Shown in pieces: positions 1-5,702 of a DNA stretch of 17,067 nucleotides. The notes beneath the pieces were generated by a model, which was not told where the DNA came from, searched no databases, and saw nothing but the letters and a program-made list of their open reading frames with translations. The stretch spans positions 1-17,067 of the forward strand of contig NZ_JBEXCV010000174.1 of the NCBI RefSeq assembly GCF_040605455.1, written 5' to 3'. Made by a program: the position numbers and the translations under genes. The DNA is from Embleya sp040605455. GTDB lineage: Bacteria > Actinomycetota > Actinomycetes > Streptomycetales > Streptomycetaceae. Position 1 is the first letter of the stretch; every line of letters starts with the position of its first letter.

Positions 1-10
1 TTGCGTATCG

Positions 11-53
11 GGGGGGGCGCCGGGCCCAGGTAGGGGTGGGGGGGGGCCCCGGG
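11..53 (+). repeat. G-run cluster, possible G-quadruplex
   Basis: Five G-runs of 7, 3, 4, 9 and 3 bases lie within 43 bp on the plus strand (11-17, 22-24, 33-36, 38-46, 51-53). That satisfies the usual four-run rule for a G-quadruplex. It lies downstream of the NlpC/P60 gene. Homopolymers of this length are also easily miscounted by sequencing, so the exact run lengths should not be trusted. Confidence 0.35.
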
Positions 54-150
54 CCGGATGCGCGTCCCGCTATGCGGTTGTCCGGTGCTGCCGTGGCCGA
101 GTACCGGCGCCGGGCGCCGAGAACCGGTGAAGGTCCTCGATCACGGCAGC

Positions 151-165
151 ACCGCCTGCGGCGGT
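151..165 (-). terminator. Short GC hairpin after the NlpC/P60 gene
   Basis: A perfect 6-bp inverted repeat, ACCGCC and GGCGGT with a 3-nt loop, lies about 12 bp past the stop codon of the minus-strand LysM-NlpC/P60 gene. There is no T tract, which is common for actinobacterial terminators. Position is the main support. Confidence 0.3.
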
Positions 166-176
166 CTTCGGGGTGA

Positions 177-1148
177 TCAGACCGGGCGGGTGGCGCCGGC
201 GATCGGCATGGTGTTGATCGAGGCGATCTCGATCGGCTTGCGCGGGTTGGCGGCGTGCACCATCTTGCCGTCGCCGATGTAGATGCCGACGTGGCTGATG
301 CCCGAGTAGAAGAACACCAGGTCGCCGGGCTGCAGGTTGGCGATCGACACGTGCGGGTCGGCGGCGAACTGGTCGTTGGTCACACGCGGCAGCGAGATGC
401 CCGCGGACTTGTACGCGGCCTGGACCAGACCCGAGCAGTCGTACGCGTTCGGGCCGGTGGCGCCGTACACGTACGGCTTGCCGATCTGCGCCTTGGCGAA
501 GGCCACGGCCTGGGCGGCCCTGCTGCTCGACGCGGCGGACGAGCCGCCGGTCGGCGCCTGGTTGCCCTTCGAGCCGCCGGTGGCGGGCTTGGCGGGGGCC
601 TTGGCGGCGGGCTTGACCGACACCTCGGCCGACGGCTTGGTGGCGGTCTTGCCGGGGGTGACGCCGGTCTTCGGCTGCACCTTGATGCTCGGCTGGGCCG
701 GGGCGGCGGCCTTGGACAGCGCGGGCGCCGAGCCGGTCAGCTTGAGGGTCTGCCCGATCTCGATCAGGTCCGGGCCGGACGGGAGCACGTCGCGGTTGAG
801 TTCGTACAGGCTCTGCCAGCCGCCGGTGATCCGGTTGGTCTGGGCGAGCCCGAACAGCGTGTCACCGGCCTTGACCACGTAACCGGCCTTGTCGGCGGGT
901 GCGGCGGTCTCCTGCGCGGCGGGCGCGGCCTGGACCGGGGCGGACTCGACCGCGGCGGTCGGGGCCGCCGACAGTACGGCGGAGGCGCCGGAGGGGACCT
1001 GCTCGGAGGTGGAGGGGGCGGACGCCTGGGCGGTGCCGGCAGTGGCGACCGGGATCACGACACCCATGCCGGCGATGCCCACCGCCGCGACGAAGCGGCG
1101 GACGTTGGCGGGTCGAGCGGCACGATGGCGAGCGTTTGCGGACAGCAT
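177..1148 (-). CDS. Secreted LysM-NlpC/P60 peptidoglycan endopeptidase
   Basis: Predicted exported cell-wall hydrolase of 323 aa. The NlpC/P60 family cleaves peptide stems of peptidoglycan, and LysM binds the glycan. Residues 1-42 form a signal peptide: Arg-rich start, hydrophobic core at about 19-38, AQA-S cleavage site. LysM lies at about 90-138 (YVVKAGDTL to GQTLKL). A Pro/Ala/Lys-rich linker follows, and the NlpC/P60 domain occupies about 213-323. The catalytic triad is visible: Cys238 in DCSGL, His286 in SHVGIYIG and His298 in MVHAAN. The ATG at 1148 was chosen because the signal peptide begins there and AGGAGAGGA lies just upstream; the frame is open further upstream, but that part is riboswitch RNA. 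Expression should be governed by the c-di-AMP riboswitch and promoter upstream, as known for several streptomycete wall hydrolases. Confidence 0.95.
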   Translation of the reverse strand: MLSANARHRAARPANVRRFVAAVGIAGMGVVIPVATAGTAQASAPSTSEQVPSGASAVLSAAPTAAVESAPVQAAPAAQETAAPADKAGYVVKAGDTLFGLAQTNRITGGWQSLYELNRDVLPSGPDLIEIGQTLKLTGSAPALSKAAAPAQPSIKVQPKTGVTPGKTATKPSAEVSVKPAAKAPAKPATGGSKGNQAPTGGSSAASSSRAAQAVAFAKAQIGKPYVYGATGPNAYDCSGLVQAAYKSAGISLPRVTNDQFAADPHVSIANLQPGDLVFFYSGISHVGIYIGDGKMVHAANPRKPIEIASINTMPIAGATRPV

Positions 1149-1168
1149 GAAATGGGGTCCTCTCCTGT

Positions 1169-1345
1169 CGCCTACGAGGTGAGCTGTCGGATTCGGACTG
1201 GAGCAGCCCGGTCGCGGGACACGCGACTTCACCCCTAGCCGTCGCCGGAACGATCCCGGCCACGGCGATCCACCTGGTTCCCCCGCTCCCGTCGGATTCT
1301 TCGATGTAGACCTCCCGCTGCCGGCGACGGGATTCGGCGTACCGG
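1169..1345 (-). promoter_or_regulatory. Cyclic-di-AMP riboswitch (ydaO-yuaA type)
   Basis: The 5' leader of the LysM-NlpC/P60 gene carries the conserved blocks of actinobacterial ydaO riboswitches in order. Near 1340 is CGCCGAATCCCG. Near 1285 is GGGGGAACCAGGTG. Near 1232 is CTAGGGGTGAAG. At 1169-1202 the characteristic 3' end reads CCGAATCCGACAGC followed by CACCTCGTAGGCG. The element ends about 20 bp before the start codon, with the ribosome binding site between. The class senses c-di-AMP and in streptomycetes sits before wall-hydrolase genes such as rpfA. A separate hairpin, TTCACC-TTTCG-GGTGAA (1354-1370), precedes it and may belong to the transcript start. Recognition rests on consensus blocks; no covariance score was computed. 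Confidence 0.9.
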
Positions 1346-1379
1346 CGGCGGGGTTCACCCGAAAGGTGAATCGGCGAGA

Positions 1380-1409
1380 AAGGTAGGCAATGCGGATGCC
1401 GGATCACAA
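1380..1409 (-). promoter_or_regulatory. Likely promoter of the riboswitch and NlpC/P60 gene
   Basis: On the minus strand TTGTGA (1409-1404) and TACCTT (1385-1380) are separated by 18 bp, a fair housekeeping-sigma promoter. Transcription would begin near 1373, just before the leader hairpin and riboswitch. This would give a 5' UTR of about 225 nt. Confidence 0.5.
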
Positions 1410-1515
1410 CCGAAACGCCGACTTTGCCTCCGGTGTAAAGGCGGAATAAAGGCGACATCTCGCCCGAGCCCGACCCGATGCACCGGTGGTGACGAGGGCG
1501 TATCTCGGAGAGTGG

Positions 1516-1533
1516 CGTGATCGTTCGGTCACG
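1516..1533. promoter_or_regulatory. Inverted repeat CGTGA-N8-TCACG, possible operator
   Basis: Perfect 5-bp arms CGTGA and TCACG flank an 8-bp spacer, about 110 bp upstream of the NlpC/P60 promoter. The arms resemble half-sites of CRP-family regulators (TGTGA/TCACA), but the canonical spacer is 6 bp, so the assignment is only suggestive. Confidence 0.3.
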
Positions 1534-1769
1534 GAAAATAATCGAGATTCGTTGTGGATCATGGGAAATGAATTACTACGTGAAGTCGGTTATATAATTT
1601 ATGTCCGTTATATCCATGCGATCTACATCACATTTCGGGCGGTTCGACCGGATGGACATGCCGGATATACCGGTGATCAAGCGATCCGCTCCACGCCGAT
1701 GCCGCTCGGGCCGACGCGCGCCCCTCGCTGCGACGAGCCGGGCCGCGGAAGTCGGCGTCGGTCGGACGC

Positions 1770-1803
1770 CCCCGCCTGCGCAGCCCCCCGCCTGCGCAGC
1801 CCC
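1770..1803. repeat. Two tandem 16-bp repeats with palindromic core
   Basis: Two near-identical 16-bp units each contain the self-complementary octamer CTGCGCAG. They lie 7-40 bp past the stop of the minus-strand oxidoreductase gene. The palindromes could fold or pair with each other and so act as its transcription terminator. Confidence 0.4.
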
Positions 1804-1809
1804 TTGCCG

Positions 1810-2775
1810 TCACAGCTCGCGCAGCGCGGCCAAGAGCTTGTCCCGAGCCCAGTCCAGGAATGCGTGCTGGGTCTCACCGCCGATCTGGACGAGCGCGACC
1901 TCGGTGAACCCGGCCTCCGCGTACGCGCGCACCGCGTCGACGAACGCGCCCACGTCGTCGCCGCACGGAATCGACTCGGCCACGTCCTCCGGCCGGACGA
2001 ACCGCGTCGCGTCCGCGAAGCCCGCAGTGCCGGGAAGCTCGGAGTTGACCTTCCAGCCACCCCCGAACCAGCGGAACTGTTCGTGGGCCCGCGCGATCGC
2101 GGCATCCCGGTCGGGGTCGTAGCTCACCGGCAACTGGCCCACCCGAGGCTTGCCCGCGCCGCCGTGCCGATCGAATTCGGCCAACAGCTCACCCCGGGGC
2201 TCGGTCGCGATGACCAGATCGGCTATTTGCCCGGCCAGTGCGCAGCCCTGCTCGCCGGAGACCGCGACGCCGATCGGGGGCGGTCGCTCCGGGAGATCCC
2301 ACAACTTCGCGGACTCGACGTCGAAGTGGGTGCCGTGATGGTTGACGTATCCGCCCGCGAACAGCGCCCGGATGATCTGCACCGCCTCGCCGAGCATTTC
2401 CTGCCGCACGTCCGCCGCCGGCCACCCGCCGCCGATCACGTGCTCGTTCAGATTCTCGCCGGAGCCGAGTCCGAGCCGGAACCGCCCGTCCGACAACAAC
2501 TGCATGGTGGCGGCCTTCTGCGCCACCACCGCCGGGTGATAACGCATCGTCGGACACGTCACGTACGTCATCAACGGGATTCGCGACGTGGCCTGTGCCG
2601 CCGCGCCCAGCACGCTCCACGCGTACGACGCGTGGCCCTGCGCGTCCAGCCATGGAAAGTAGTGGTCCGAGGACACCGAGAAGTCGAACCCGACCTGCTC
2701 CGCGTGCACCACGTGCTCGACCAGATCCTTGGGCCCGGCCTGCTCGGTCATCATCGTGTAGCCGATTTTCACCAT
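1810..2775 (-). CDS. F420-dependent LLM-class oxidoreductase (TIGR03557-like)
   Basis: A 321-aa luciferase-like TIM-barrel oxidoreductase. The protein matches, essentially end to end from memory, the family called F420-dependent oxidoreductase, G6PDH family (TIGR03557). Diagnostic segments are MVKIGYTMMTEQAG at the N-terminus, SDHYFPWLDAQGHASYAWSV near 40-60, MTYVTCPTMRYHPAVVAQKA near 70-90, LGLGSGENLNEH near 105, and RFVRPEDVAESIPCG towards the end. These enzymes use the deazaflavin F420, but the substrate of this subgroup is unknown. The ATG at 2775 gives the canonical N-terminus although its Shine-Dalgarno match is weak; the frame is open well upstream, but that extension does not resemble the family. 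It is divergent from the broken membrane-protein gene at 2950. Confidence 0.9.
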   Translation of the reverse strand: MVKIGYTMMTEQAGPKDLVEHVVHAEQVGFDFSVSSDHYFPWLDAQGHASYAWSVLGAAAQATSRIPLMTYVTCPTMRYHPAVVAQKAATMQLLSDGRFRLGLGSGENLNEHVIGGGWPAADVRQEMLGEAVQIIRALFAGGYVNHHGTHFDVESAKLWDLPERPPPIGVAVSGEQGCALAGQIADLVIATEPRGELLAEFDRHGGAGKPRVGQLPVSYDPDRDAAIARAHEQFRWFGGGWKVNSELPGTAGFADATRFVRPEDVAESIPCGDDVGAFVDAVRAYAEAGFTEVALVQIGGETQHAFLDWARDKLLAALREL

Positions 2776-2949
2776 GGGACGCGGGTGCCCGACCGGCTCG
2801 GCCGAAAACACACCCGCGATGCCCGCGCTGCTCCACGACCCGCATCGGGACCGAGGGGTTTCCACCGGATATGCGTGCGACGAGGCGGCACTGTGGTGCG
2901 CACAGGCGTAGCCGACGAGTACGCCGATCGGGAACACCGGGGGTGGGGC

Positions 2950-3734
2950 ATGATCGCCGCAGTGCGCGAGAGCGTTGCGACGGGAACGGCGTGGGCGTCG
3001 ACAAACCCGCAGGCGGGCCGGGATCTGACGGACTGGTCCGCGCCGACCGGTCCGGCTCGGCTGTACCTGGTCCTGGCGCTGGTCTGCCTGGGCTACTTCG
3101 TGGTCGCCTGGCTGCTCCGCTTCCGGCGCGCGTACCGGCTGCGCAGGCGCCCCGAGCCGCCCACCGCCGGGCGTCTCCTCGACGTCTGGGAGATCGCGCT
3201 GCTGGTGGGCGGTTCGACCCGGTTCGCCCGGGTCGCGCTCGTGGCGATGCATCGCCGTCGGCAGGCGGTTATCGGTGCGGATCGTCGCATCAGCCTGCTC
3301 GCGCCCAGCCGGACGACGAGATCGAGCGCACGGTCTTCGATGCGGTGGGCCCGGCGCGCACCGCCTTGGTCGGGCCGGTCGTGGACGCCGTCGCGCGGTC
3401 CGGACCGACCGCCGGATGGCGACCGGCGCGGGCTCGGCTGGAACAGGACGGCCTCCTGCTGACCGAGCAGGACGTCGACCCGCGCGGCACCGGCGGCCCG
3501 TGCGTCGTCCTGCTGCTCGGCATCGTCTTCAGCGTCGCCGAGGCGGTGGGCGGCTCCCCGAGCCACGCCGCGGTCGTCTTCTTCGCGCTGATCGCCCTCG
3601 TACCGCGACTGTTCGCCAAGTCCCTCGCCGCGCAGACCATGGCCGGCCGGGCCCGGATCGCGGAACTCCGGAGCATGCCGCCGACCGTGCGCTCGTCCCT
3701 GCTACCGCCCCTACCCACGCCGTCGTCGAGCTGA
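2950..3734 (+). pseudogene. TIGR04222-like membrane protein, frameshifted
   Basis: Two overlapping frames together give one protein of about 260 aa. The first part (2950 to about 3300) has a transmembrane segment (LYLVLALVCLGYFVVAWLL) and the cytosolic motif DVWEIALLVGGSTRFARVALVAM. The second (about 3303-3734) continues with PDDEIERTVFDAVGPART, a LEQDGLLL segment and two hydrophobic segments near CVVLLLGIVFSVAEAV and HAAVVFFALIALV. This order (N-terminal TM, GG-R repeat-like domain, later TM pair) fits actinobacterial TIGR04222-domain membrane proteins of unknown function. The join needs one base restored near 3285-3305, and I see no slippery heptamer there. The start ATG has only a loose G-rich stretch upstream. 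It could be a true pseudogene or a sequencing indel. The usual Gly/Cys-rich tail of some members is absent. Confidence 0.65.
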
Positions 3735-3765
3735 CCGGGCGCGCCCGGGCGACCGGCAACGCCGG
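3735..3765. terminator. Bidirectional hairpins between convergent genes
   Basis: Between the stop of the TIGR04222-like gene (3734) and that of the GDT1-like gene (3770) lie a perfect 14-bp palindrome CCGGGCGCGCCCGG (3735-3748) and a second hairpin CCGGC-AAC-GCCGG (3753-3765). Both fit a shared terminator for converging transcripts. Confidence 0.5.
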
Positions 3766-3769
3766 CGGG

Positions 3770-4354
3770 TCAGCCCGCGAACCCCTCCACCAGGGACCAG
3801 ATCGCCAGTCCGAGCATGCACACGCCGCCGATCCGCTGCACGGTCCGGAGCGGGACCCGCTTGGCGACGAACCGTCCCGCGAGCAGGGCCAGCGCGGAGA
3901 CCGACATCAGCGCCGCGGCCGAGCCGATCGCGGTGGACCAGGTGCCGTTGGTGGCCGCCAGGTTGGCGGTGGTGATCTGGGTGAGGTCACCCCATTCGCT
4001 GATGAACACGGCCATGAACGCGGTCGAGAAGACCGGCCCGAAACCGGTCACGGTCTTGCCCGCGCTGCCCTCGTCGTCGTCGCCGGCCCCGCCGCGCAGC
4101 AGCATGAAGGCGCCGAAGCCGAACAGCGCGGCGGAGACGAGCTTGACGATCCAGCCGGGAAGGAGGCCGAGCAGACCGCCCGCGCCGACGGCGATCGCGA
4201 CGTGCACGACGAACGCGGTCGAGGTGCCGAACCAGACGTACAGCGGTCGCATGCGGGTGCCCATGGCAAGCGACGCGAACATCGTCTTGTCCGGGAGTTC
4301 GGCGAGGAAGATCAGCCCGAAGGCGGTCAGGATCGCCAGAGGGTCGAGGTGCAT
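3770..4354 (-). CDS. TMEM165/GDT1 (UPF0016) family Mn2+ transporter
   Basis: A 194-aa polytopic membrane protein. The two signature E-x-x-D-[KL]-T motifs are visible: ELPDKT in the first helix and EWGDLTQ in the second half, separated by an acidic loop (GDDDEGS). About six hydrophobic helices form the usual two inverted repeats. The family moves divalent cations; bacterial members export Mn2+ (MneA-type). The start was set at MHLDPLAIL (ATG 4354), which begins right before helix 1; the open frame continues upstream, but that DNA is the riboswitch. The leader carries a Mn2+ riboswitch, so the expected logic is induction of export when cytosolic Mn2+ is high. The gene lies downstream of, and on the same strand as, the SMR-TetR pair but has its own promoter. 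Confidence 0.93.
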   Translation of the reverse strand: MHLDPLAILTAFGLIFLAELPDKTMFASLAMGTRMRPLYVWFGTSTAFVVHVAIAVGAGGLLGLLPGWIVKLVSAALFGFGAFMLLRGGAGDDDEGSAGKTVTGFGPVFSTAFMAVFISEWGDLTQITTANLAATNGTWSTAIGSAAALMSVSALALLAGRFVAKRVPLRTVQRIGGVCMLGLAIWSLVEGFAG

Positions 4355-4478
4355 CCGGGTGGCTTTCTGCGAGAGCCGGGCCCGGGTCTTCACGAAGGCG
4401 CCGCTCGGCGACCGGAGGACCACTCGGCCCGGCACGACGGGTGCACCCGCGAAGAACGCGGATGCGTCGATACCTGGC

Positions 4479-4576
4479 CGAAGGTCTCGCCCGCCCGCAC
4501 GAAGCACGGGCCCGGCCACCGGGAGTCCGTGGACTCCAGCATGTCGACGACCGGTTTGCGGGGCTACTCCCCTTCG
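4479..4576 (-). promoter_or_regulatory. Mn2+ riboswitch (yybP-ykoY type)
   Basis: The leader of the GDT1-like gene has the conserved ends of this class. The 5' side reads GGGGAGTAGC (about 4563-4572). The 3' side reads GGGCGAGACCTTCGGCC (about 4477-4493). CGAAGG (4576-4571) and CCTTCG (4484-4479) form the closing stem. Internal segments CGACATGCTGGAGTCC and CGGTGGCCGG match streptomycete examples as I remember them. The class binds Mn2+ and is classically found before Mn2+ exporters, including UPF0016 proteins. About 125 nt of leader between aptamer and start codon could host the expression platform. Confidence 0.9.
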
Positions 4577-4585
4577 CCGGCGCCG

Positions 4586-4616
4586 ACCCTACCGCACCTC
4601 GCCATCCGGCCGGTCA
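4586..4616 (-). promoter_or_regulatory. Promoter of the Mn2+ riboswitch transcript
   Basis: A minus-strand TAGGGT (4591-4586) is placed so that transcription would start near 4579, 2-3 nt before the riboswitch's first stem. A weak -35 candidate, TGACCG (4616-4611), lies 19 bp upstream and overlaps the stop codon of the TetR gene. Confidence 0.5.
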
Positions 4617-5162
4617 CGACACGGCCGATCCCAGGACCCGTTCCAGCGACCAGCGCAGTTGCTCCTCGTCCAGCGCTGCGCCCAGCGTGAGTACCTGCAA
4701 CATCGTGCCGTCCAACACCGCGAGCGCCGCCGCAGCCGCCCGCGGTCCGACCCGGGCGGACAGGAAGTCGCCGACCCCCTCGACCCACGCCAGGGCGAAC
4801 CCGCGCAGCTGCGGGCTGCGAGCCGCCGCCAGGTACAACTCGTACTCGACCAGCGCACGCGAGCGGTCCGCGAGGTATTCGGCGGTGAGCGCAGTGAGCA
4901 CTCCCGGCAGGTCCTTCGCATCGCGGGCCCGCCGCACCCACTCGTCCAGCAGCGCCACCGTCTCCGCCGACGCGTGCGCGAGCGCCGCGGCGACCAGGTC
5001 GTCGAGCGACGCGAAGTAGTACGTGGTCGCCCCCAGCGGGACACCGGCTCGGGCCGCGACCAGGCGATGCGTGGTGTTGCCCACGCCCACCTCGGCGATC
5101 ACCTCGCAGGCACCCCGCACGATCCGCAGCCGCCGGCCCTCGGGATCACGGGTCGCGGTCAA
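4614..5162 (-). CDS. TetR/AcrR-family transcriptional regulator
   Basis: A 182-aa TetR-type repressor. The N-terminal helix-turn-helix at about residues 10-55 shows the family pattern: EVIAEVGVGNTTHRLVAARA followed by GVPLGATTYYFASLDDLV. The remainder is the helical ligand-binding and dimerisation domain. The start is inferred as TTG at 5162, overlapping the TGA of the SMR gene by 4 bases (TTGA). It is the only start that keeps the usual ~10 residues before helix 1 without running deep into the SMR gene, so translation is probably coupled. The partner SMR pump suggests it senses a toxic cationic compound and represses its own operon, probably at the tandem GTAC array 340 bp upstream. The exact start codon is the least certain point. 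Confidence 0.9.
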   Translation of the reverse strand: MTATRDPEGRRLRIVRGACEVIAEVGVGNTTHRLVAARAGVPLGATTYYFASLDDLVAAALAHASAETVALLDEWVRRARDAKDLPGVLTALTAEYLADRSRALVEYELYLAAARSPQLRGFALAWVEGVGDFLSARVGPRAAAAALAVLDGTMLQVLTLGAALDEEQLRWSLERVLGSAVS

Positions 5163-5479
5163 TGCGCACCGCCCAGGTTCAGCACCACCACGCCCGCGAT
5201 CACCAGCGCCATCCCGAACCCCTTGAGCAGCGTCACCGGCTCGTTCAGGAACATCGCCCCGACCAGCGCGATCGCCACGGTCCCCAGGCCGGACCAGATC
5301 GCGTACGCCGTGCCCACCTGCAACTGCCGCAACGACAGCGTCAGCAGGTAGAAGGCCGCCGCGTACCCGGCCAGACACGTCAGGGTCGGCCACAGCCGGG
5401 TGAAGCCCTCGGTGCTCTTGAGCAGACTGGTCGCGATCACCTCACACGAGATCGCCAGTCCCAGGAACAGCCAGGCCAC
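5159..5479 (-). CDS. SMR-family multidrug efflux protein (Mmr/EmrE-like)
   Basis: A 106-aa four-helix small multidrug resistance protein, the standard length. The essential membrane Glu is residue 13 in SCEVIATSLLKSTEGFTRLW, and YAIWSGLG is the helix 3 signature. These features, and the NLGGAH end, resemble mycobacterial Mmr and EmrE rather than the guanidinium (Gdx/SugE) branch. It therefore probably exports quaternary ammonium and other lipophilic cations as a proton-coupled dimer. The GTG at 5479 was chosen for a strong ribosome binding site (GGAGGGAGAGG immediately upstream) and family length. It is the first gene of a two-gene operon with the overlapping TetR gene. No guanidine riboswitch is visible; control seems to be by the upstream repeat array. 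Confidence 0.95.
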   Translation of the reverse strand: MAWLFLGLAISCEVIATSLLKSTEGFTRLWPTLTCLAGYAAAFYLLTLSLRQLQVGTAYAIWSGLGTVAIALVGAMFLNEPVTLLKGFGMALVIAGVVVLNLGGAH

Positions 5480-5497
5480 GAGCCTCTCCCTCCGAGT

Positions 5498-5526
5498 AGT
5501 ACAGACGTACAAGTACAAATGTACAA
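5498..5526 (-). promoter_or_regulatory. Promoter of the SMR-TetR operon
   Basis: On the minus strand TTGTAC (5526-5521) and TGTACT (5503-5498) are separated by 17 bp and both match consensus well. Transcription would begin close to the ribosome binding site, leaving a very short leader. The whole promoter lies inside the GTAC repeat array. Confidence 0.6.
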
Positions 5527-5542
5527 GTACAAATGTACAAGT
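5499..5542. repeat. Tandem 14-bp GTAC-rich array, probable TetR operator
   Basis: Two perfect copies of GTACAAGTACAAAT (5507-5520 and 5521-5534) are followed by a partial third copy, GTACAAGT (5535-5542). With a further GTAC at 5499, the palindromic core GTAC occurs six times, at alternating start-to-start steps of 8 and 6 bp. The array covers the -35, spacer and -10 of the SMR promoter and is AT-rich against its surroundings. That is the expected position for the operator of the cotranscribed TetR protein, here arrayed for multiple dimers. Confidence 0.65.
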
Positions 5543-5564
5543 CCCGTGACGGGGGATGTCGAGG

Positions 5565-5589
5565 GCGCCGGGTGTAGGCCCTCCGGCGC
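5565..5589. repeat. Inverted repeat in the SMR-kinase intergenic region
   Basis: Perfect 7-bp arms GCGCCGG and CCGGCGC enclose 11 bp, between the divergent SMR and kinase promoters. It may separate the two control regions; there is no direct evidence of function. Confidence 0.25.
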
Positions 5590-5668
5590 GGACGTTCGTT
5601 TCGCCCCGGCCCCGCCGCCGGATCGCCTCCGCCCCAGGTCGGGCCCCCGCAGCCGCCAACCCCGCCCC

Positions 5669-5696
5669 CTGAACCGGGCGAATCGGGCGGTAGGGT
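5669..5696 (+). promoter_or_regulatory. Promoter giving a leaderless kinase mRNA
   Basis: TAGGGT at 5691-5696 is followed by 6 bases and then the GTG start codon, so the expected transcription start coincides with the first base of the start codon. A weak -35 candidate, CTGAAC, lies 16 bp upstream (5669-5674). Confidence 0.55.
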
Positions 5697-5702
5697 GCCT
5701 CG

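Larger units (their letters stand above)
1410..1809. other. AT-rich intergenic gap
   Basis: This 400-bp stretch separates the NlpC/P60 promoter from the end of the oxidoreductase gene. I see no credible gene: open frames here lack actinobacterial codon bias and recognisable protein features. About 1535-1680 is strikingly AT-rich for this genome, with TATATAATTTATG and repeated GTTATAT. It also holds an 18-bp inverted repeat at 1516-1533 and a tandem repeat at 1770-1803, annotated separately. The most likely role is upstream regulatory DNA for the wall-hydrolase gene. Confidence 0.5.

Noticed and set aside
255..1238. Long plus-strand open frame opposite the NlpC/P60 gene
   Set aside because: Antisense shadow: Gly/Arg/Val/His-rich composition, no domain, and the opposite strand encodes a complete hydrolase with catalytic triad.
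3293..3308. Programmed -1 frameshift in the TIGR04222-like gene
   Set aside because: No X-XXY-YYZ slippery heptamer and no obvious stimulatory hairpin; an indel is simpler.
1486..3462. 658-codon plus-strand open frame
   Set aside because: Most of it is antisense to the F420 oxidoreductase and AT-rich spacer; only the part from ATG 2950 shows protein character, and it is annotated as the broken membrane protein.
5507..5542. CRISPR-like array
   Set aside because: Units are 14 bp, contiguous and without spacers; a promoter operator array fits better.
5479..5560. Guanidine riboswitch before the SMR gene
   Set aside because: The leader is too short and lacks the conserved guanidine-aptamer sequences; the protein also looks Qac/Mmr-like, not Gdx-like.
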